A stretch of 64,000 nt of DNA from Leptidea sinapis (GCF_905404315.1 NC_066292.1:5518001-5582000); one strand, 5' to 3'; counted from the stretch's first letter, positions 20,710 to 33,337 are shown. Notes: generated from the letters alone by a model not told the origin. Numbers and translations: made by a program.

Positions 20710-22038
20710 ACAAAAGGAGAAGTAACTTTTGATAATTTCTTTCTAATTTAGTTAACTTTTATTTATATTTAATATTAACTAGTCCTCGTCTCGGAAATAA
20801 AAGGCTGTATTGTTATGTTTTCATTTAAAAATATTATTTTTTAAATTAAAATTTAACATGAGACAAGAAAGTCTAATAAGTCGATTCCAGGAATGTAGGT
20901 GTGACCGGTGATGCAGTATTTGACCTTTAAGCAACATACTTTTACGTGTGAGGACTACAGGACTAAAAGTTAATGACAAGTGTGGGAGTGAGTAGTCCGT
21001 AATATACTGTTTACTAGGACCAATACTACACTATGTTGAAAATTGTTTTATGAATGTTCACTTTATTGAACTCCGTATTAGCGTAGCAATGCTATGAATC
21101 TAAGTGCCAATTGCCACGTTTTCATGACTCTCAAAAGTCTTTTTCATAGAATATCCGGTCAAATGAGCGAAGGTGTCACCTGAATGTAAGTGATCACCGC
21201 CATCTATTTTCTTTTGCCTTTCTAGGAAGGTCTTTTTTAAATGCATGGATATTACACAATATCCTCATGTTCAGTGTCCAGGGTGTAGGATGAAACTAGA
21301 TAATCTATCTAGGTAATAAAAAGTACCACGTACGTAGGCGCCGGGCACATAGTTATAGAAGGAATCTTTTTCTTTTTCTTATGAGTCGATTCCACACTGC
21401 TGAGGATCATGACTCGCATTCAATTGATCATCGAGCTGTCTCCATCGGTATCATTCCTTCGCCTGGTGGAGTGCGGCGCTTATTGGGATCATCAGATTTT
21501 TGGAAATTTGATCCGACCACTAGAGCCACTAGAAGTAATCTAGAAAGCTGGAAATCAAAAGAACCTTATGATCGTTAGATGTCAGACTTCGTTAACCACA
21601 AAATTTACTGTTCCTTGGAGCCATATTATCTTTAAACATGAGCAGAAGATATCTGGGAATCTCCACGGGTCCTAAGCCTTGTTAAGACTGAGTGAATCCG
21701 TTCTGTGCAAATTCTACTTAGAGAACATCTACCCTAAGCACATCCTGCTTGAGTGGTAAATGCTACCTTTATTGAGAGCCCCTGCTCTAGGGCTTCCAAT
21801 CTCCAATCTCGGTATTTGCGGGAGTGAAAATGGTCGATCCCGCGGGATCTCGGAATTCTCGGGATCCCATACTAAGAAATCAATATAATCTAAGACATTT
21901 TTAGGTGAACGAAGAGGTCTCTGCCTAACCCCTACCACGTAATGATTATGTACGTATACGAACGTAAATAAAACCAAAAATAATTAAGTAATAAAATACT
22001 TTTATTTTTATTGTAAAGTTATTATGAAATCAAGTTAC
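20710..22038. other. Interval without supported genes
   Basis: A 65-codon ORF at 21381-21578 and an 82-codon minus ORF at 21729-21977 resemble nothing I know. GGTGTCACCTGAATGTAAGTG at about 21174 is a small family B tail scrap (minus). Confidence 0.35.
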
Positions 22039-22041
22039 TTA

Positions 22042-22345
22042 CGGCCGTCCCCAATATTCAGTCTATCTCTTACTTCAGATAAAAATCGTAACTATCGTTG
22101 ACTCTTCTGTCCCAATAAACTTATCGACGGTAACTCACCTAATCCTTACACGCTGTCTGTCAATGGGACGACGGCTTACCAGCGATAGAGTTTGTATGGA
22201 AATTGCAATTCACGTCTCCCAATATAAGGCGATAAGAATGACTTATTGGGTATATTGGGACAGCTTCAGATTATTGACAGCTAATTACTGACAGTAGAAG
22301 GTAGTAATTTATCTCTATCCGTAGATAGTATATTGGGAACGGCCG
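22042..22345 (-). mobile_element. 304-bp TTA-flanked MITE, copy 2
   Basis: The ends are CGGCCGTCCCCAATATTC and its inverted partner, flanked by TTA at 22039-22041 and 22346-22348. It is the reverse complement of 10970-11275 along its length, with small indels and roughly one difference in ten positions. Confidence 0.85.
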
Positions 22346-22434
22346 TTAGAGATCAAATGAACTTAAAGTAAGATAACAAAAGAGTTATATTAATAAACAT
22401 AGTTTCATCACCAACATGTGACAATGTTTACGTA

Positions 22435-22700
22435 GAAAAGATAATACGTCCATGGTGTCATCCGGCAAACTACTCTAGTCCTGTTGGACGCCACATTACT
22501 GGTGGTATACCTAGTAAAGCATTACATGCAAATATAAGATATTTTCCCCATTGAACCCCAAAATCATAAAGGGTCTGTTCTTTTTTTATCAATGGATCAA
22601 GTGAATTCGCTTTCGATGGAGATGGGCAAACTACGAGTATGTTAGATGCTGACGATATAGTTAACTCCAACTCCTGCTGCAATGTAAGATCTGATATCAA
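22435..22700 (-). pseudogene. hAT transposase C-terminal (dimerisation) relic
   Basis: Minus-strand reading gives LTLQQELELTISS, then NSLDPLIKKE, then CNALLGIPP, and after a frameshift DDTMDVLSF. This order matches the hAT dimerisation domain (DPL..., YNALLSIPPTS, then the DDTLD...CF helix). The conserved SVESERAFS block after IPP is eroded. Only this end of the transposase is present. Confidence 0.6.
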
Positions 22701-24740
22701 AACGACTTCACTACCTTGCCTCTTCCAATTCCAGCATCTTCTCCAGCAATAACAGCAAGACTACCTCTTGCGTCGTCGTATCTATGTCATCTTGTCTTGA
22801 AATACTGTACTGCATTCTCATGACAAAATGTTTGATTTCTTTACGGACCACACTTTGCCGGTAAAAAATGTTTCACCATCACATGACGCTTGGTAACTGC
22901 AGGAATTTTGAAGATAGATGAACAGTGCAGTTATTGCAGAGCTCGCACACAGACATTACCAATGTGCGAAATGCGAGCAAGTCCCGCACTCGTAATAGCG
23001 CATTACGCTGGACTTGAAATTGACGCGAGATCTCGAAATACTGAGAGTTGAGAGAAGCTTTCGATTTCCACACTTTAAAAAAGACGAAATCAAAGGACGT
23101 GCATTGGACACACAGTTAGGGCACAATAGAGTTCAAGTTCAAGTTTAGATCCGAAGACCTCAATGACAACAGCAATAAATGTGTTAATGTTAAGATCATG
23201 TACTTAGTTATCCTGTCATAAAACGAAATGAATCATAATGGCTATGCCTACCAAAATATTGTGATTATTACGTCCTGGAATGACAAGTAACCAGTCAACA
23301 CTTGAACTAATTAATCCAAAGAATGTGACAAAGGCATTGTATCATAGGAATAGGGTTGTTTTGTTTTTGTTGTTCTATCACAGATAGTAACACCGCCGCA
23401 CGCTAGATGGCGTGCAACACGCAACGTTCTACAACAACTGATATAGTGCAGAAGCTAAGAATGCCTATTTCAAAAGCTTATGATAAATGTTTTGTTCTAC
23501 CGAAGTACGGATGCTGTTTATAGTGAATTGTAGGTATTTTATCGGTTTGGTCATTGTAAGCGTCATTCTTTGATAGACTTGTGTTAGAATATGTAGGTAC
23601 GTCGGTTTTATTAGTCATTATAATTGTCCGTTTTGCTTGCAACTACCAAGAGTAGGTCATTTCCCCATTAAATTTCATTTCAATAAGAAAGTTATAGGAA
23701 TGATATTAGTGATAATTTCTTGTGGAACGACTTTCGCTTATTATATGATAATTATATATACTTACATTTTTTACTTGCTACGTACCTACGCTTTCAAAGC
23801 ATCAGTTATTGACGGACCTCTGCAGCAATGGTGTCCAAAATGACGGTTAGCACAGAGTAAACGGTAGCATAGACTAATCTATCGAGAGAGTAGGGATGGA
23901 TGCTTGCGTATGTATAACGATTAACATAAATTATTAATCGTCATTTATCTTATCAAAAAAGAAGAGTTTTTTATTTATTTATTATAAACATATTACATAT
24001 TATAGATATCAAAATTCTTGTACTTAAATACATAAACTCATTTGAGTTTTACCGTGTACAAAAGGTTGTCGGAATACATAACATTATTTAAATTTGAAGT
24101 GTCGTAGTTAATTAATTATAAAAGAAAAAGGAAATCACTTAAAACTAACTACATACAATTTAAGTAAATTAGCTAAGTCATATTTTAGTTGGTATAGTTG
24201 CAGGTTGTGGAATAGTATCCGCAGTTAGGACGGAAATATACCAATACGTACTTTACGAGTTTACGTATATACCTACGTAATTCTTTATCACTATTTGCTC
24301 GGTGTTGGTAAATAATTCACCTTCTTATTTAGATTTTTATGCAGACACTTAAATAGTGCGCGGAAAATACTTAAGTACCCTACTACAAAATCTGATAAGT
24401 AAAAACCTCACATAAATTGACTTTGCAGTTAATATCTACAGTAGCTGAAATGAGCAAATAAATCCTCACACAAAGAAAATGATTGAATTTTTTATATTAA
24501 ATGAAAAGCCTATGAAAAAATCAGGTATTGTGGAAAAATCATTGGATATCATAGTTCTTAATTTGATGATTTTCATATTACCGAAATATTATCTTTCTTA
24601 TTCTAGCGATAAGATACAGAAAGATTCTAGTAATTGAACATTTGTCTAACGAACTATAACTACCTACGTCTTTGCCGGTCGCTATGTTTATTTATTTATT
24701 GGGTCTATCAGCGATTTTGCATCCCTAATGTGAATGTAAA
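22701..24740. other. Long AT-rich interval without supported genes
   Basis: The sequence immediately upstream of the hAT relic may hold more decayed transposase, but I cannot show it. No ORF with a recognisable motif and no repeat structure was seen from about 23100 onward. Confidence 0.35.
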
Positions 24741-24750
24741 TTTCTTTGGA

Positions 24751-25411
24751 ACGCTTTCAAGCCTAAACCACCGAACTGATTCTGATGAAATTTAGTACAG
24801 AGATAGACTAGAGCTTGGAAAAGGACATATGATTTCCTTTAATTGTGAAAAAAAAAAAAATGGAAGGGTTGAAAGAGGGTATGTAAGATTGTATGAAAGT
24901 TCGTATGTAGAATTCATCATAGACTGTTAGGCACTTGATAAGAAATAAATAGATATTTATTTCAACGTTTTTTAAAATTTTGACCTGTGTAGGATTGAAT
25001 TGAATTTTTGATGATGAATGAAATTTTGAATGAAGTCCAAACAACGGCACGCTTTCATGCCTAACTCCAAATTCGTTTTTGATTATATTGGGTACAAAAA
25101 TAGACTAGACCTAAGCTACCATTTATACTTTGGGCATGAACGGGTTGAAAATATAAGGGATGAAAATTTGCATGGGAATTCTTCATTTTCGGAGATAAAA
25201 CCATGAAACTTTGTATTTAAGCACTCGATAAGCAGTAATTTATAAGCATTTGTTCGATTTTTGATATCCGCTTTATCATAGAAAAGCAACGCCAGCAGCG
25301 AAAAAAAGAACAGTTTGTATAAATGTATTATTTGAAAAGTATCCTAAAAATATTAATAAATGCTGCCCAAAGTAAGTATTCCACGCAGACGAAGTCGCGT
25401 GTAGAAGCTAG
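24751..25411 (+). mobile_element. Helitron-like non-autonomous element, 3' part
   Basis: The segment ends with CGCAGACGAAGTCGCG (hairpin with one bulge), about eight bases, CTAG at 25408-25411, then T. It contains two diverged internal units about 298 bp apart, each starting ACGCTTTCA.GCCTAA and each holding TAGACTAGA and CACTTGATAAG/CACTCGATAAG. The 5' terminus was not identified. Confidence 0.5.
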
Positions 25412-26914
25412 TAATTAATATTTCTTAATCTATGTACAATTTATTGTTTCGTTTAGAAAAGACTTTTTTTTTTAGGAAGGACGGCAATATTTTATGTTAT
25501 AGCTAGTTTGAATTTCCTTTTAATAGAAAAAGCAACAGGCTTTACCTGTTCGTATTTTATTAAAGAATTTGAACAACATTATAACACAATTTCTCTCAGA
25601 AACTCGTTATAGTAGCCAAGTGAACAATTGTAAACTTTTTAATTCTGTATAAAGGGCCCCGAAATATGCGAATCAATTTAGCCGGAAGACATCCACTGCT
25701 GGCCAAAGGCCTAAAAAAACCCGAAATTGTATGTATTTGGTTTTTATGTTCACAGAAAACAACAGAGGTGATTAAAATACAGATTAGTAAGCTGATTATC
25801 GTTGATCTAATGTTTTGAAAATGTGTGTAAAATGGAAGGTGTTTGTGAGTTCTGGTGGCAAAGAGCCATTTATTTTCTCTAGTCAACTAAGTATTTGTGT
25901 TGGAAGCTTCTAATTGATTGATTGAGTGGTAGGTATTATACAGTGTGTTGAAACTAAAAGTTTGTTCACTTCTTTCGACCTAAGTGGAGGTATGTTCACT
26001 CATTAAAAATTAAAATTTTAATTTTAATGAAAACTCTTAAAATTATAAGTCATAATTTATGCTTATATTGCTATTATTATTGCAAGATGTTTAAAATTCG
26101 TGCGACTTGGGTTAACCATAATTCTAAACGTCTGAAATAGTACAGATTGTAATGTATGTTAATCTGGTATTTTAAATGTCACTTGTATACTTCAAAATTA
26201 CTTAATACTTGATGATCAAATCGCTGTGTTCCTAGCCCCACAACAATCTATGCATTACAAGTTTGTGTACGGGATCGTCGGACCAACTTACTCCATATAA
26301 ATGATAATGGCCCTCTCCTGTTTTTATATAATGTTTTTCAATTTGCCACGCCCTGTTTGAATGCTAGGAAATTGAAAATACTACAATTGTGTTGCTTGGC
26401 TCGTCCAACAAGATAACTCTTTGGCTATTAACTTGAGGTCCAGTAACTTTTGAGCTTTTTATTTTTTTAACTCTACGTCTGGGTGCCTTTTCCCTGTGAG
26501 GCGAGATATGGATCAATCCAGGGAACTTTCTATGAATAAACTTGTTGGGACATGCTCAACATTTAAAAAACACATAGACTATCAATTTGACACTTTGCAG
26601 TAACTAAACTTAAATAATCTTACACAGATTTTTCTTTTTCAAATTACGATAAAGTAAAAAGAAATATATATTCGCATTGTTGATAAATCATTCAAAAATA
26701 TTTTTTTGTTTCACTTCATAATCCTTTCATTGGTTTTAATTATGGACAGAACAACGTCTGTCAGATTTAACTATACGAGTAAATAGCCAGTCACCACAAG
26801 TACCGCCCGTTCATGACGCATGGAATAGCCATCGTCTCTAAGGACTCGTTTCATTGCTTCATAGGTATAAAAATGCTTCTATAATATATTTATAATACTA
26901 TGATTATATTCAAT
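25412..26914. other. Interval with small LINE scraps
   Basis: AGCCGGAAGACATCCACTGC (about 25680-25699) is a family C 3' scrap in minus orientation. CACAAGTACCGCCCGTTCATG near 26796 resembles the family A 3' UTR. No gene was recognised. Confidence 0.4.
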
Positions 26915-26980
26915 TAAAACTATCATTACGGGGAAGTGCACCAAGAATATCAGCAGCATTTCCGCGTTGGATAGCTAGGT
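26915..26980 (-). mobile_element. Family D repeat fragment
   Basis: AATTAAAACTATCATTACGG followed by GCAGCATTTCCGCGTTGGA matches the start (on plus) of the longer copies at 47490 and 50238. It is cut after TAGCTAGG. Confidence 0.65.
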
Positions 26981-27092
26981 TTTTTTATTTTGGCGCGAAA
27001 CTATGACTAATTCTTTGTTTTATTGTAGTACATAAGGTATCTGCCATAGTACCTAGGTTTATGTGTTTATAGCCATAGTTATAGGTTTATGT

Positions 27093-27235
27093 CAGATGAA
27101 TACAAACAAGCGTTCAGGTCACCTAACAGTAAGTGATCACCTCCAACCGTACTCTCTTGCACAGCAGCAATGCCAGAGTAATCACAAGAGCATTGCTGGC
27201 CTTTTATGTGTCTATACGCTCTTTTGAAGGTACCA
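27093..27235 (-). mobile_element. Family B LINE 3' tail
   Basis: On plus, CAGGTCACCTAACAGTAAG, TCTCTTGCACAGCAGCAATG and GAGTAATCACAAGAGCATTG form a decayed family B tail. An SR1 copy in the same orientation follows within ten bases. Confidence 0.65.
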
Positions 27236-27241
27236 TTGTTA

Positions 27242-27513
27242 TGTTTTTTATGATAATAAGGGACGAGACGAGCAGGACGTTCAGCTGATGATAATTGAGA
27301 CGCCCTGCCCATTTCAATGCAGTGCCGCTCAGGATTCATCAGTTACCTGGAGATATAAGATGTTAAGTCTCATTTGCACAGTAATTTCACAAGCTACGAC
27401 GCCCTTCAGACCGAAACACAATAATTCCTACACATTACTGCTTCTCGGCAAAAAGCGCCGTTGTGGTACCCATAATCTAGCCGGCATCCTGAGCAAAGTA
27501 GGCTCCCACTGAT
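27242..27513 (-). mobile_element. SR1 repeat
   Basis: Full-length apart from a deletion of about 40 bp in the foldback region (GCCGCTCAGGATTC joins CAGTTACCTGGAGATATAAG). The 5' end GGCTCCCACTG is preserved. No clear target duplication. Confidence 0.82.
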
Positions 27514-27753
27514 ATATGGTATATATTTACCGAATAGCTATGGAATCTTTATTCATAGTTTGGTGTCTGTTATTCTTGATCTTAAAAACAGACATTTTAC
27601 TAAATTATAAAAATATAATTAGCATTCTCAAGTTTCAAATGAAATTCTTATTCCACGAATTTGATTGAATCCATTGAATTTACTAACTACAAAGCAATCT
27701 ATCATCGAAATATGTCGCCTTATTTGCGCTTTTCAAATGTTTCGACTAGATTA

Positions 27754-27891
27754 ACCGCCAGTTGCACACAGCATCCTTAAAGTTAATGTTTCGTTAAATA
27801 TAATACCGTCATTTTCTTTTTCATTTTGACAGTCAAGGATAGCATGTGATATAACGAAACAATAAATATTATGTTTTCTGCAACTGGCGGT
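27754..27891. mobile_element. 138-bp MITE with 13-bp perfect terminal repeats
   Basis: ACCGCCAGTTGCA at 27754-27766 is perfectly inverted at 27879-27891. A second inner pair, GTTTCGTTA and TAACGAAAC, strengthens the foldback. The flanks do not show an unambiguous duplication. No second copy is present in this window. Confidence 0.65.
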
Positions 27892-29392
27892 AAAACGGTT
27901 AAATGCTAGCACGAACGAACTTAGATGTGGTAATAATATTGATAATTAAATAATGATTTGTGTATTTTAATGCAAGTTTACCACGAATAGAGTGAATGTC
28001 TCAGAATTAAACAATTTCTATAAATATATCCATGAATAAAATAATAAAGCAATCAATATTTCTGTAACCCACCAAGAAAGAAAAAAGACAGTCTCAATAA
28101 CTAGATAAAGCTAGAGAGCTCTAGTAAATAAGGAACGACGTCTCGTTTCTTGCAAGTGCAGTTTCAAGACTCCGTACTTTCTTACTTCACAATCTCAGTA
28201 AGAGCATTGTGTAGTCTCGCTAACAGAAGACGTATCATAAAGGAGTACTTTCCACTGTTCATACAAGTTCATCTTTCATTGCGCGGTAACTCATACGGGT
28301 TCCTAAATTATCTCGGATATAAAAGTGCTGGATATCACGTGATATATTGCTTATTAATCGATATATAATTGCAGTGGTAAGACTATAGCAACCGTCAACT
28401 CTAAATGTCACGAGGGTCTGCTGAAAACCAGTGTTGTGTTGGTGTCTTCTGCACTAACACAACAATGTAATGTTGAGTTAGTATTTTAAGATTTAGGTTA
28501 ATATTTTAAATTGTAGTGTTGTGTGTTCTTTTCTTGCTGATAAAGTGTTTTCTATTATATTCTATTCTAAATATTAGATATATTTTAATTACTCATCTAA
28601 CCTTTACATAATTAACTTCCATTTGCTTAACTAACGTAACAATTTTTTTAGGACAATTTTTGAGAAATTTATTGTAGAACAAACCAGTCCTAACTTCAGA
28701 TATGGCCAGTAAAACATAATGTGTAAACTGTACACTGTTTATTATTATTTTATTTATTAATGTTGTGACTTTATAGAGTAATTATTGTTAGATCTTAGAC
28801 GATTTATCAGAGCATTCAGAATATGTGGTTATATTATAAACTTCTGTAGGCCATTAAAAAATTTATAAGCTTTATAAGTAAGCTACAATGAATTTAATAC
28901 TGAGAGCGTTAGCAACTCCATTTATCGAGATTAAAACATTGTTCGACTTGTTTTTTGAACGTTATGTTTTTACCGTCTCATACGAAAAGTATTGACGGAT
29001 AACGTACGTATCCAGTGTCTATACGTCCGAGTAGACTGTACATACGTAATGTATCGGTTGCAAAACTTGCCGACTGTTTCTAATTTTCAAGTTATAATAT
29101 AAGTATAACTTTTGTGAGTTTTGTTAGCTTTTGTCTGCGGTACGAGTTAATTACGCGTTGCAATGATCTAATTGTATCGTTCATTTATGTTTTTTACTGT
29201 TTTGTGCCACAGTGGACCGTACTTCTTTGAGTGGTTTAAAAATGTTATTGTAGTGTAAGACGAAAATTCAGGTAGCTGAATATTTATAACTTTTGCCCTC
29301 ATGCATCACCAGAGGAATTACGTGCAGTGGGGTGATGCCCTTTTTTCATTTTTCTTTTTTTTTGTATATATATATGCTTAGCGGGTTTGGAC
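27892..29392. other. AT-rich interval, no supported gene
   Basis: A 14-bp palindrome centred on an E-box (CACGTG, 28336-28341) follows TATAAAAG at 28317-28324, but no ORF follows. The 72-codon ORF at 28150-28368 has no recognisable motif. Confidence 0.35.
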
Positions 29393-29394
29393 TT

Positions 29395-29655
29395 TTTCTA
29401 GGGTTACCACGAATCGTCTTGTGCACAGGTTGGACGACTTCCACCTTACTTCCGAACCAGCCTGATTCCAAAAAGGCTTTAGCACCATAGACTACATACA
29501 TAAGCTGGGCAGGTTATACAGAAGACGGAGGAGTATAACCAGCCACTATTCTTGGCGTTTGTGGACTGTGAGAAAGCCTTTGATTTGATCGAGATATGAA
29601 CGGTTTCAGTCTCTCCAGAGGTATCACATCGATTCTCGATATATCGAAGCATTGA
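29395..29655 (+). pseudogene. RTE-type LINE reverse transcriptase relic
   Basis: Out-of-frame pieces read EEYNQPLFLAFVDCEKAFDL (RT motif A with the first catalytic aspartate) and, about 20 residues on, IDSRYIEALK. This pairing is characteristic of RTE-clade RTs. A TGA follows AFDLIEI. Sequence stops where family B begins at about 29656. Confidence 0.65.
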
Positions 29656-31568
29656 AGTGGAAACGTCACCATGGCGAGCAGCTTTCCAGTTACCCGACTG
29701 GAACACGCAAGTTCTGGTCGTTGTCGAAAGCTGCTCTTGGTAACTTCAACCAGCCGTCCATGCCGCCGTTGCACATGAGGAATGACACCCTGGCCCATAC
29801 GGCAAAAGAGAAAGCCGAGCTCCTGTGCGCTCTTTTCGCCTCCAACTCGACTCTTGACGACAACGGAAATACACCGCTGACCATCCCGCGGTGTCAGAGC
29901 TCTATGCCTGAAGTACAGTTCTGACAGAAAACTGTTAGGCGAGCTCTGTTTTCGTTGGACGTCAGGAAGTCGAGCGGGCCGGATGGCATTTCTCCAATCG
30001 TGCTTAGAACGTGTGCCCCTGAGTTGACGCCGGTGCTAACGCGTTTATTCCGGCACTCTTATTCCAAAGGCGTAGTCCTTGACTCATGGAAGTCAGCCCT
30101 TGTCCATCCGATCCAAAAAAAAGGAGACAGTTCGGATCCGGCGAACTACAGGCCTATTGCTATCACCTCCCTGCTCTCTAAAATTATGGAGAGCATAATT
30201 AGCCGCCAGCTTTTAGTATACCTAGAGGGTCACCAGTTGATCAACGAGCGACAGTACGGCTTTCGCCATGGACGGTCAGCAGGTGATCTTCTGGTATACC
30301 TAACACATAGATGGGCGGCGGTATTGAAAGCAAGGGGGAAGGCCTGGCAGTTAGCCTGGATATAGCGAAGGCCTTTGATCGTGTATGGCACAAGGCGCTC
30401 CTCTCTAAACTTCCATCATTTGGGCTTCCCGAGAGCTTGTGCAAGTGGACCTCCAGCTTCCTCACTGGGCGTAGCATACAGGTCGTTGTCGACGGATATT
30501 GCTCGAACCCGAAGCCCGTGAATGCTGGAGTGCCCCAAGGCTGTGTGCTATCTCCTACGCTGTTTCTTCTGCATATCAATGATATGTTGGACACCTCCAA
30601 CATACATTGCTATGCGGACGACAGCAGTGGTGATGCCGTATACACGGGCCATGCAGGTCTCTCTCGGGAAATCGTCGACCAGTGCCGGGAGAAATTTGTG
30701 TCTTCTATCGAGTCCTCTCTCGAGAAGGTCGCGGAATGGGGTAAATTGAACCTTGTCTAATTTAACCCCCAGAAGACTCAAGTTTGCGCGATTACCACTA
30801 AAAAAACCCCATTTGTCGTATCACCGCTCTTCGAGAACACTTCTCTTAAAGCCGCGCCTAGTATCGGCATACTGGGTCTCGAAATCTCGAGCGATTGCCA
30901 ATTCCGTGGCCATCTGGAGGGCAAAGCCAAATTGGCTTCGAAGAAGCTGGGCGTCATCAATAGAGCACGGCAATACTTCAAGCCGGCCCACATTCTAGCG
31001 CTCTACAAACCGCAGATCCGGCCACACATGGAGTATTGCTATCATCTCTGGTCTGGCGCACCCAGTATCTGCTCGATCCATTTGACCGCGTGCATCGTAG
31101 AGCAGCTCGAATTGTCGGGGACTCAGTGCTCTGTGAACGGCTTGATCTCTTGGCGTTGCTTAGAGACGTCGCTTCATTGTGTGTCTTCTACCTCATTTAT
31201 CACGGGGAGTGCTTCGAAGTGCTGTTTAACCTGATTCCTGCCGCCGAATTCCACCTTCGCACGACACGCCACAAGTTAGGACTTCGTCCCCACCATCTGG
31301 ATGTGTGGCAGACCTCCACAGTGCGGTTTTCAAGGAGCTTTCTACCTCGTACTACAAAGCTATGGAATGAGCTTCCGTGTGCGGTGTTTCCGGGACACTA
31401 CGACATTGGTACCTTCAAAAAAAGCGCGTACACCTTCCTTAAAGGCCGGCAACGCTCTTGTGATTCCTCTGGTGTTGCAAGAGAATGTGGGCGGCGGTGA
31501 TCACTTAACACCAGGTGACCCGTACGCTCGTTTGTCCTCCTATTCCATAAAAAGAAATAAAAAAAAAT
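29656..31568 (+). mobile_element. Family B LINE, long 5'-truncated copy
   Basis: The linker and complete reverse transcriptase of a CR1/jockey-group element. Visible in order: KSSGPDGISPIVLRT; NYRPIAITSLLSKIMES; INERQYGFRHGRSAGDLLVY; SLDIAKAFDRVWHKALLSK (motif A); NAGVPQGCVLSPTLFLLHIN (motif B); CYADDSSGDAVYTG (motif C, aspartates intact); [73 protein letters not shown]. Damage: TGA at about 29922, a 1-nt deletion near 30325, TAA at 30758-30760 replacing Gln, and a frameshift near 31060. It ends in an A-rich tail at about 31550-31568. The endonuclease and ORF1 are absent. Confidence 0.88.
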
Positions 31569-31569
31569 A

Positions 31570-31665
31570 CGTTAGATGAGGGCATCACAGGACCGAGCAT
31601 CGTGGAGATCTTTGGGGAAGGCCTTTGACCAGCAGTGATCGTCTTCCAGCTGATGATGTATGGAT
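31570..31665 (+). pseudogene. RTE-type LINE 3' end
   Basis: GGACCGAGCATCGTGGAGATC and GGAAGGCCTTTGACCAGCAGTG, then CAGCTGATGATG, match the family C 3' terminus. The family B insert separates it from RTE RT sequence at 29395-29655. Confidence 0.65.
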
Positions 31666-32666
31666 TTGCACCTCTTAGCAAAAAAACTGTTTCTGCTTCA
31701 GACCACACGAGAATAACATATTATAATAACATATCCGAATTTAACGATTTGCCTTTAATTAAAAATCACTGAGTAATCTGTGTTTCGGTCAGTGAAGACA
31801 GAAAATATTTAACGTCAGCGTATCCTTGAACTTGCGAAATAGAAGCTTCTAGATCACCCTTTAAAAACGGCTCTAAAGTTCCATATTTTAAAACTACATT
31901 TACCAAAATCCATTGTTCTGGAATCAAGAAATTTGTCTAGTAAACCTAGATATGAAGAGGTCAATTAATATTTATTGTCTTATTAGATGTTTGTTCCCGT
32001 GTGAACACTAATTTAGGCGCCTGCTATAGTAGGTACTGTCGTCAATACATCGCACTGTTTAATTTCTTTTTCTGTTATAAATTATTCAATTAAAGGCTAT
32101 TTCTTTCTTCAGTATGGCACCCTCGTTACCCTAAGCAGTATCGCTTTTTAAGGGGATAGATTTATAACGTTTCTACACCAACAACGAGTAACATACACTG
32201 TTATTACTTAAATGTCAGATGAAATTTAGCTTGGAAAGGAAAGCTTGCTTACTTTGTAGACTTACGATTAATTTATAATGATTATCTTCATCCTCGGAGG
32301 TCAAGCGGGCGGAACCGGGAGGAGAGTACAATAGTCTCCCTCTACGAGCACCACACGCCGGATATCCGCTGCAGAACCCTGTATTTGCACTTGAGTGACG
32401 TCACCATTAATCTCAGATTCTTTGTTACAAATAGATTGATACGCTAGAATAGGGACTACTTCTTCAACAATTTTGAAAGTAATGCGAGACATTCGATAGA
32501 AATTTCAACAATTTTATCAACCTCTGATATGAATGTGTCCTATCTATAAAATAGTTATTTTCTAGAGATTACCTAGAAAAAAAGTAAAAGATATTTACTA
32601 CCTAACCACACTTTGCTATGATTTTTCGGTTCAAAATTGACGAACTGCTCTTAATAATATGAACTC
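31666..32666. other. Interval without recognised features
   Basis: AT-rich, with short ORFs only. Nothing repeated elsewhere in the window was seen. Confidence 0.4.
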
Positions 32667-32669
32667 TTT

Positions 32670-32807
32670 CCCCCTTATTCATAATAGTCCGCTTACTTTA
32701 AACAGCCGCTAAGGAGTGTTTTTTCTCATTCTAACTTAGGTCAATAGAAGAAGACAGAGTGAGAATTAGCAATGCTTTAAGTTAGCAGACTATTATGAAT
32801 AAGGGGG
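32670..32807 (+). mobile_element. 138-bp MITE, copy 2
   Basis: Same length and ends as 9353-9490, here flanked by TTT at 32667-32669 and 32808-32810. The differing 3-bp flanks (TGA there, TTT here) show independent insertions. Confidence 0.85.
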
Positions 32808-32810
32808 TTT

Positions 32811-33337
32811 ATCCCTAATTCATTCAATAAAAAGTACACGTCATGAAAAATGATACACCCTGCTCACTACAATGAAGTGCTGGTCACCATTCTTTTTCTT
32901 TAAATTCTTAGTCTCACATCACAATTGCGCTTGTTGTTGTAAGTTTCTTTAGTTCAGTAATTACACTATCTATGCGCCACTACTGCGTGAGGGTAAGACG
33001 AGGAGCCGCTGAAGTATCTACCTAGTTGGCACCTTTTACAAAAAGCCTGATGAAAAAATCCAAGTTTGTGGAATCATCTTTCGGCTACAGTATTCTCGAA
33101 ACGATATGACTTAGGAACCTTCAAGCTTAGAGTATAGTCCCACATTAAAGGCCGGTCACATATACCTAAAGTCTTTTGAGTAGCATATTTCCATAGCCAG
33201 CGGTTCTGTGATTCATTCCAATTGCTCGCTTGAAAAATGTATAACAAATGTATATAATTATTCGATCGTTTTTCCCAAAAATAATCAAAAAGTGTTGAAG
33301 TTGTTTGAGTAATAATAAAAAATTTAACAGAAAAACG
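32811..33337. other. Interval with a possible decayed SR1 copy
   Basis: GATACACCCTGCTCACTACA, then AGTCTCACATCACAATTGCG and TTCAGTAATTACACTATCT (32850-32970) recall SR1 in minus orientation, but the match is poor. Confidence 0.25.

Noticed and set aside
21381..21578. 65-codon ORF with mixed composition
   Set aside because: No recognisable domain and no repeat or promoter context; cannot be told from chance.
28317..28345. Promoter with TATA box and E-box palindrome
   Set aside because: No initiator at the right distance and no ORF follows.
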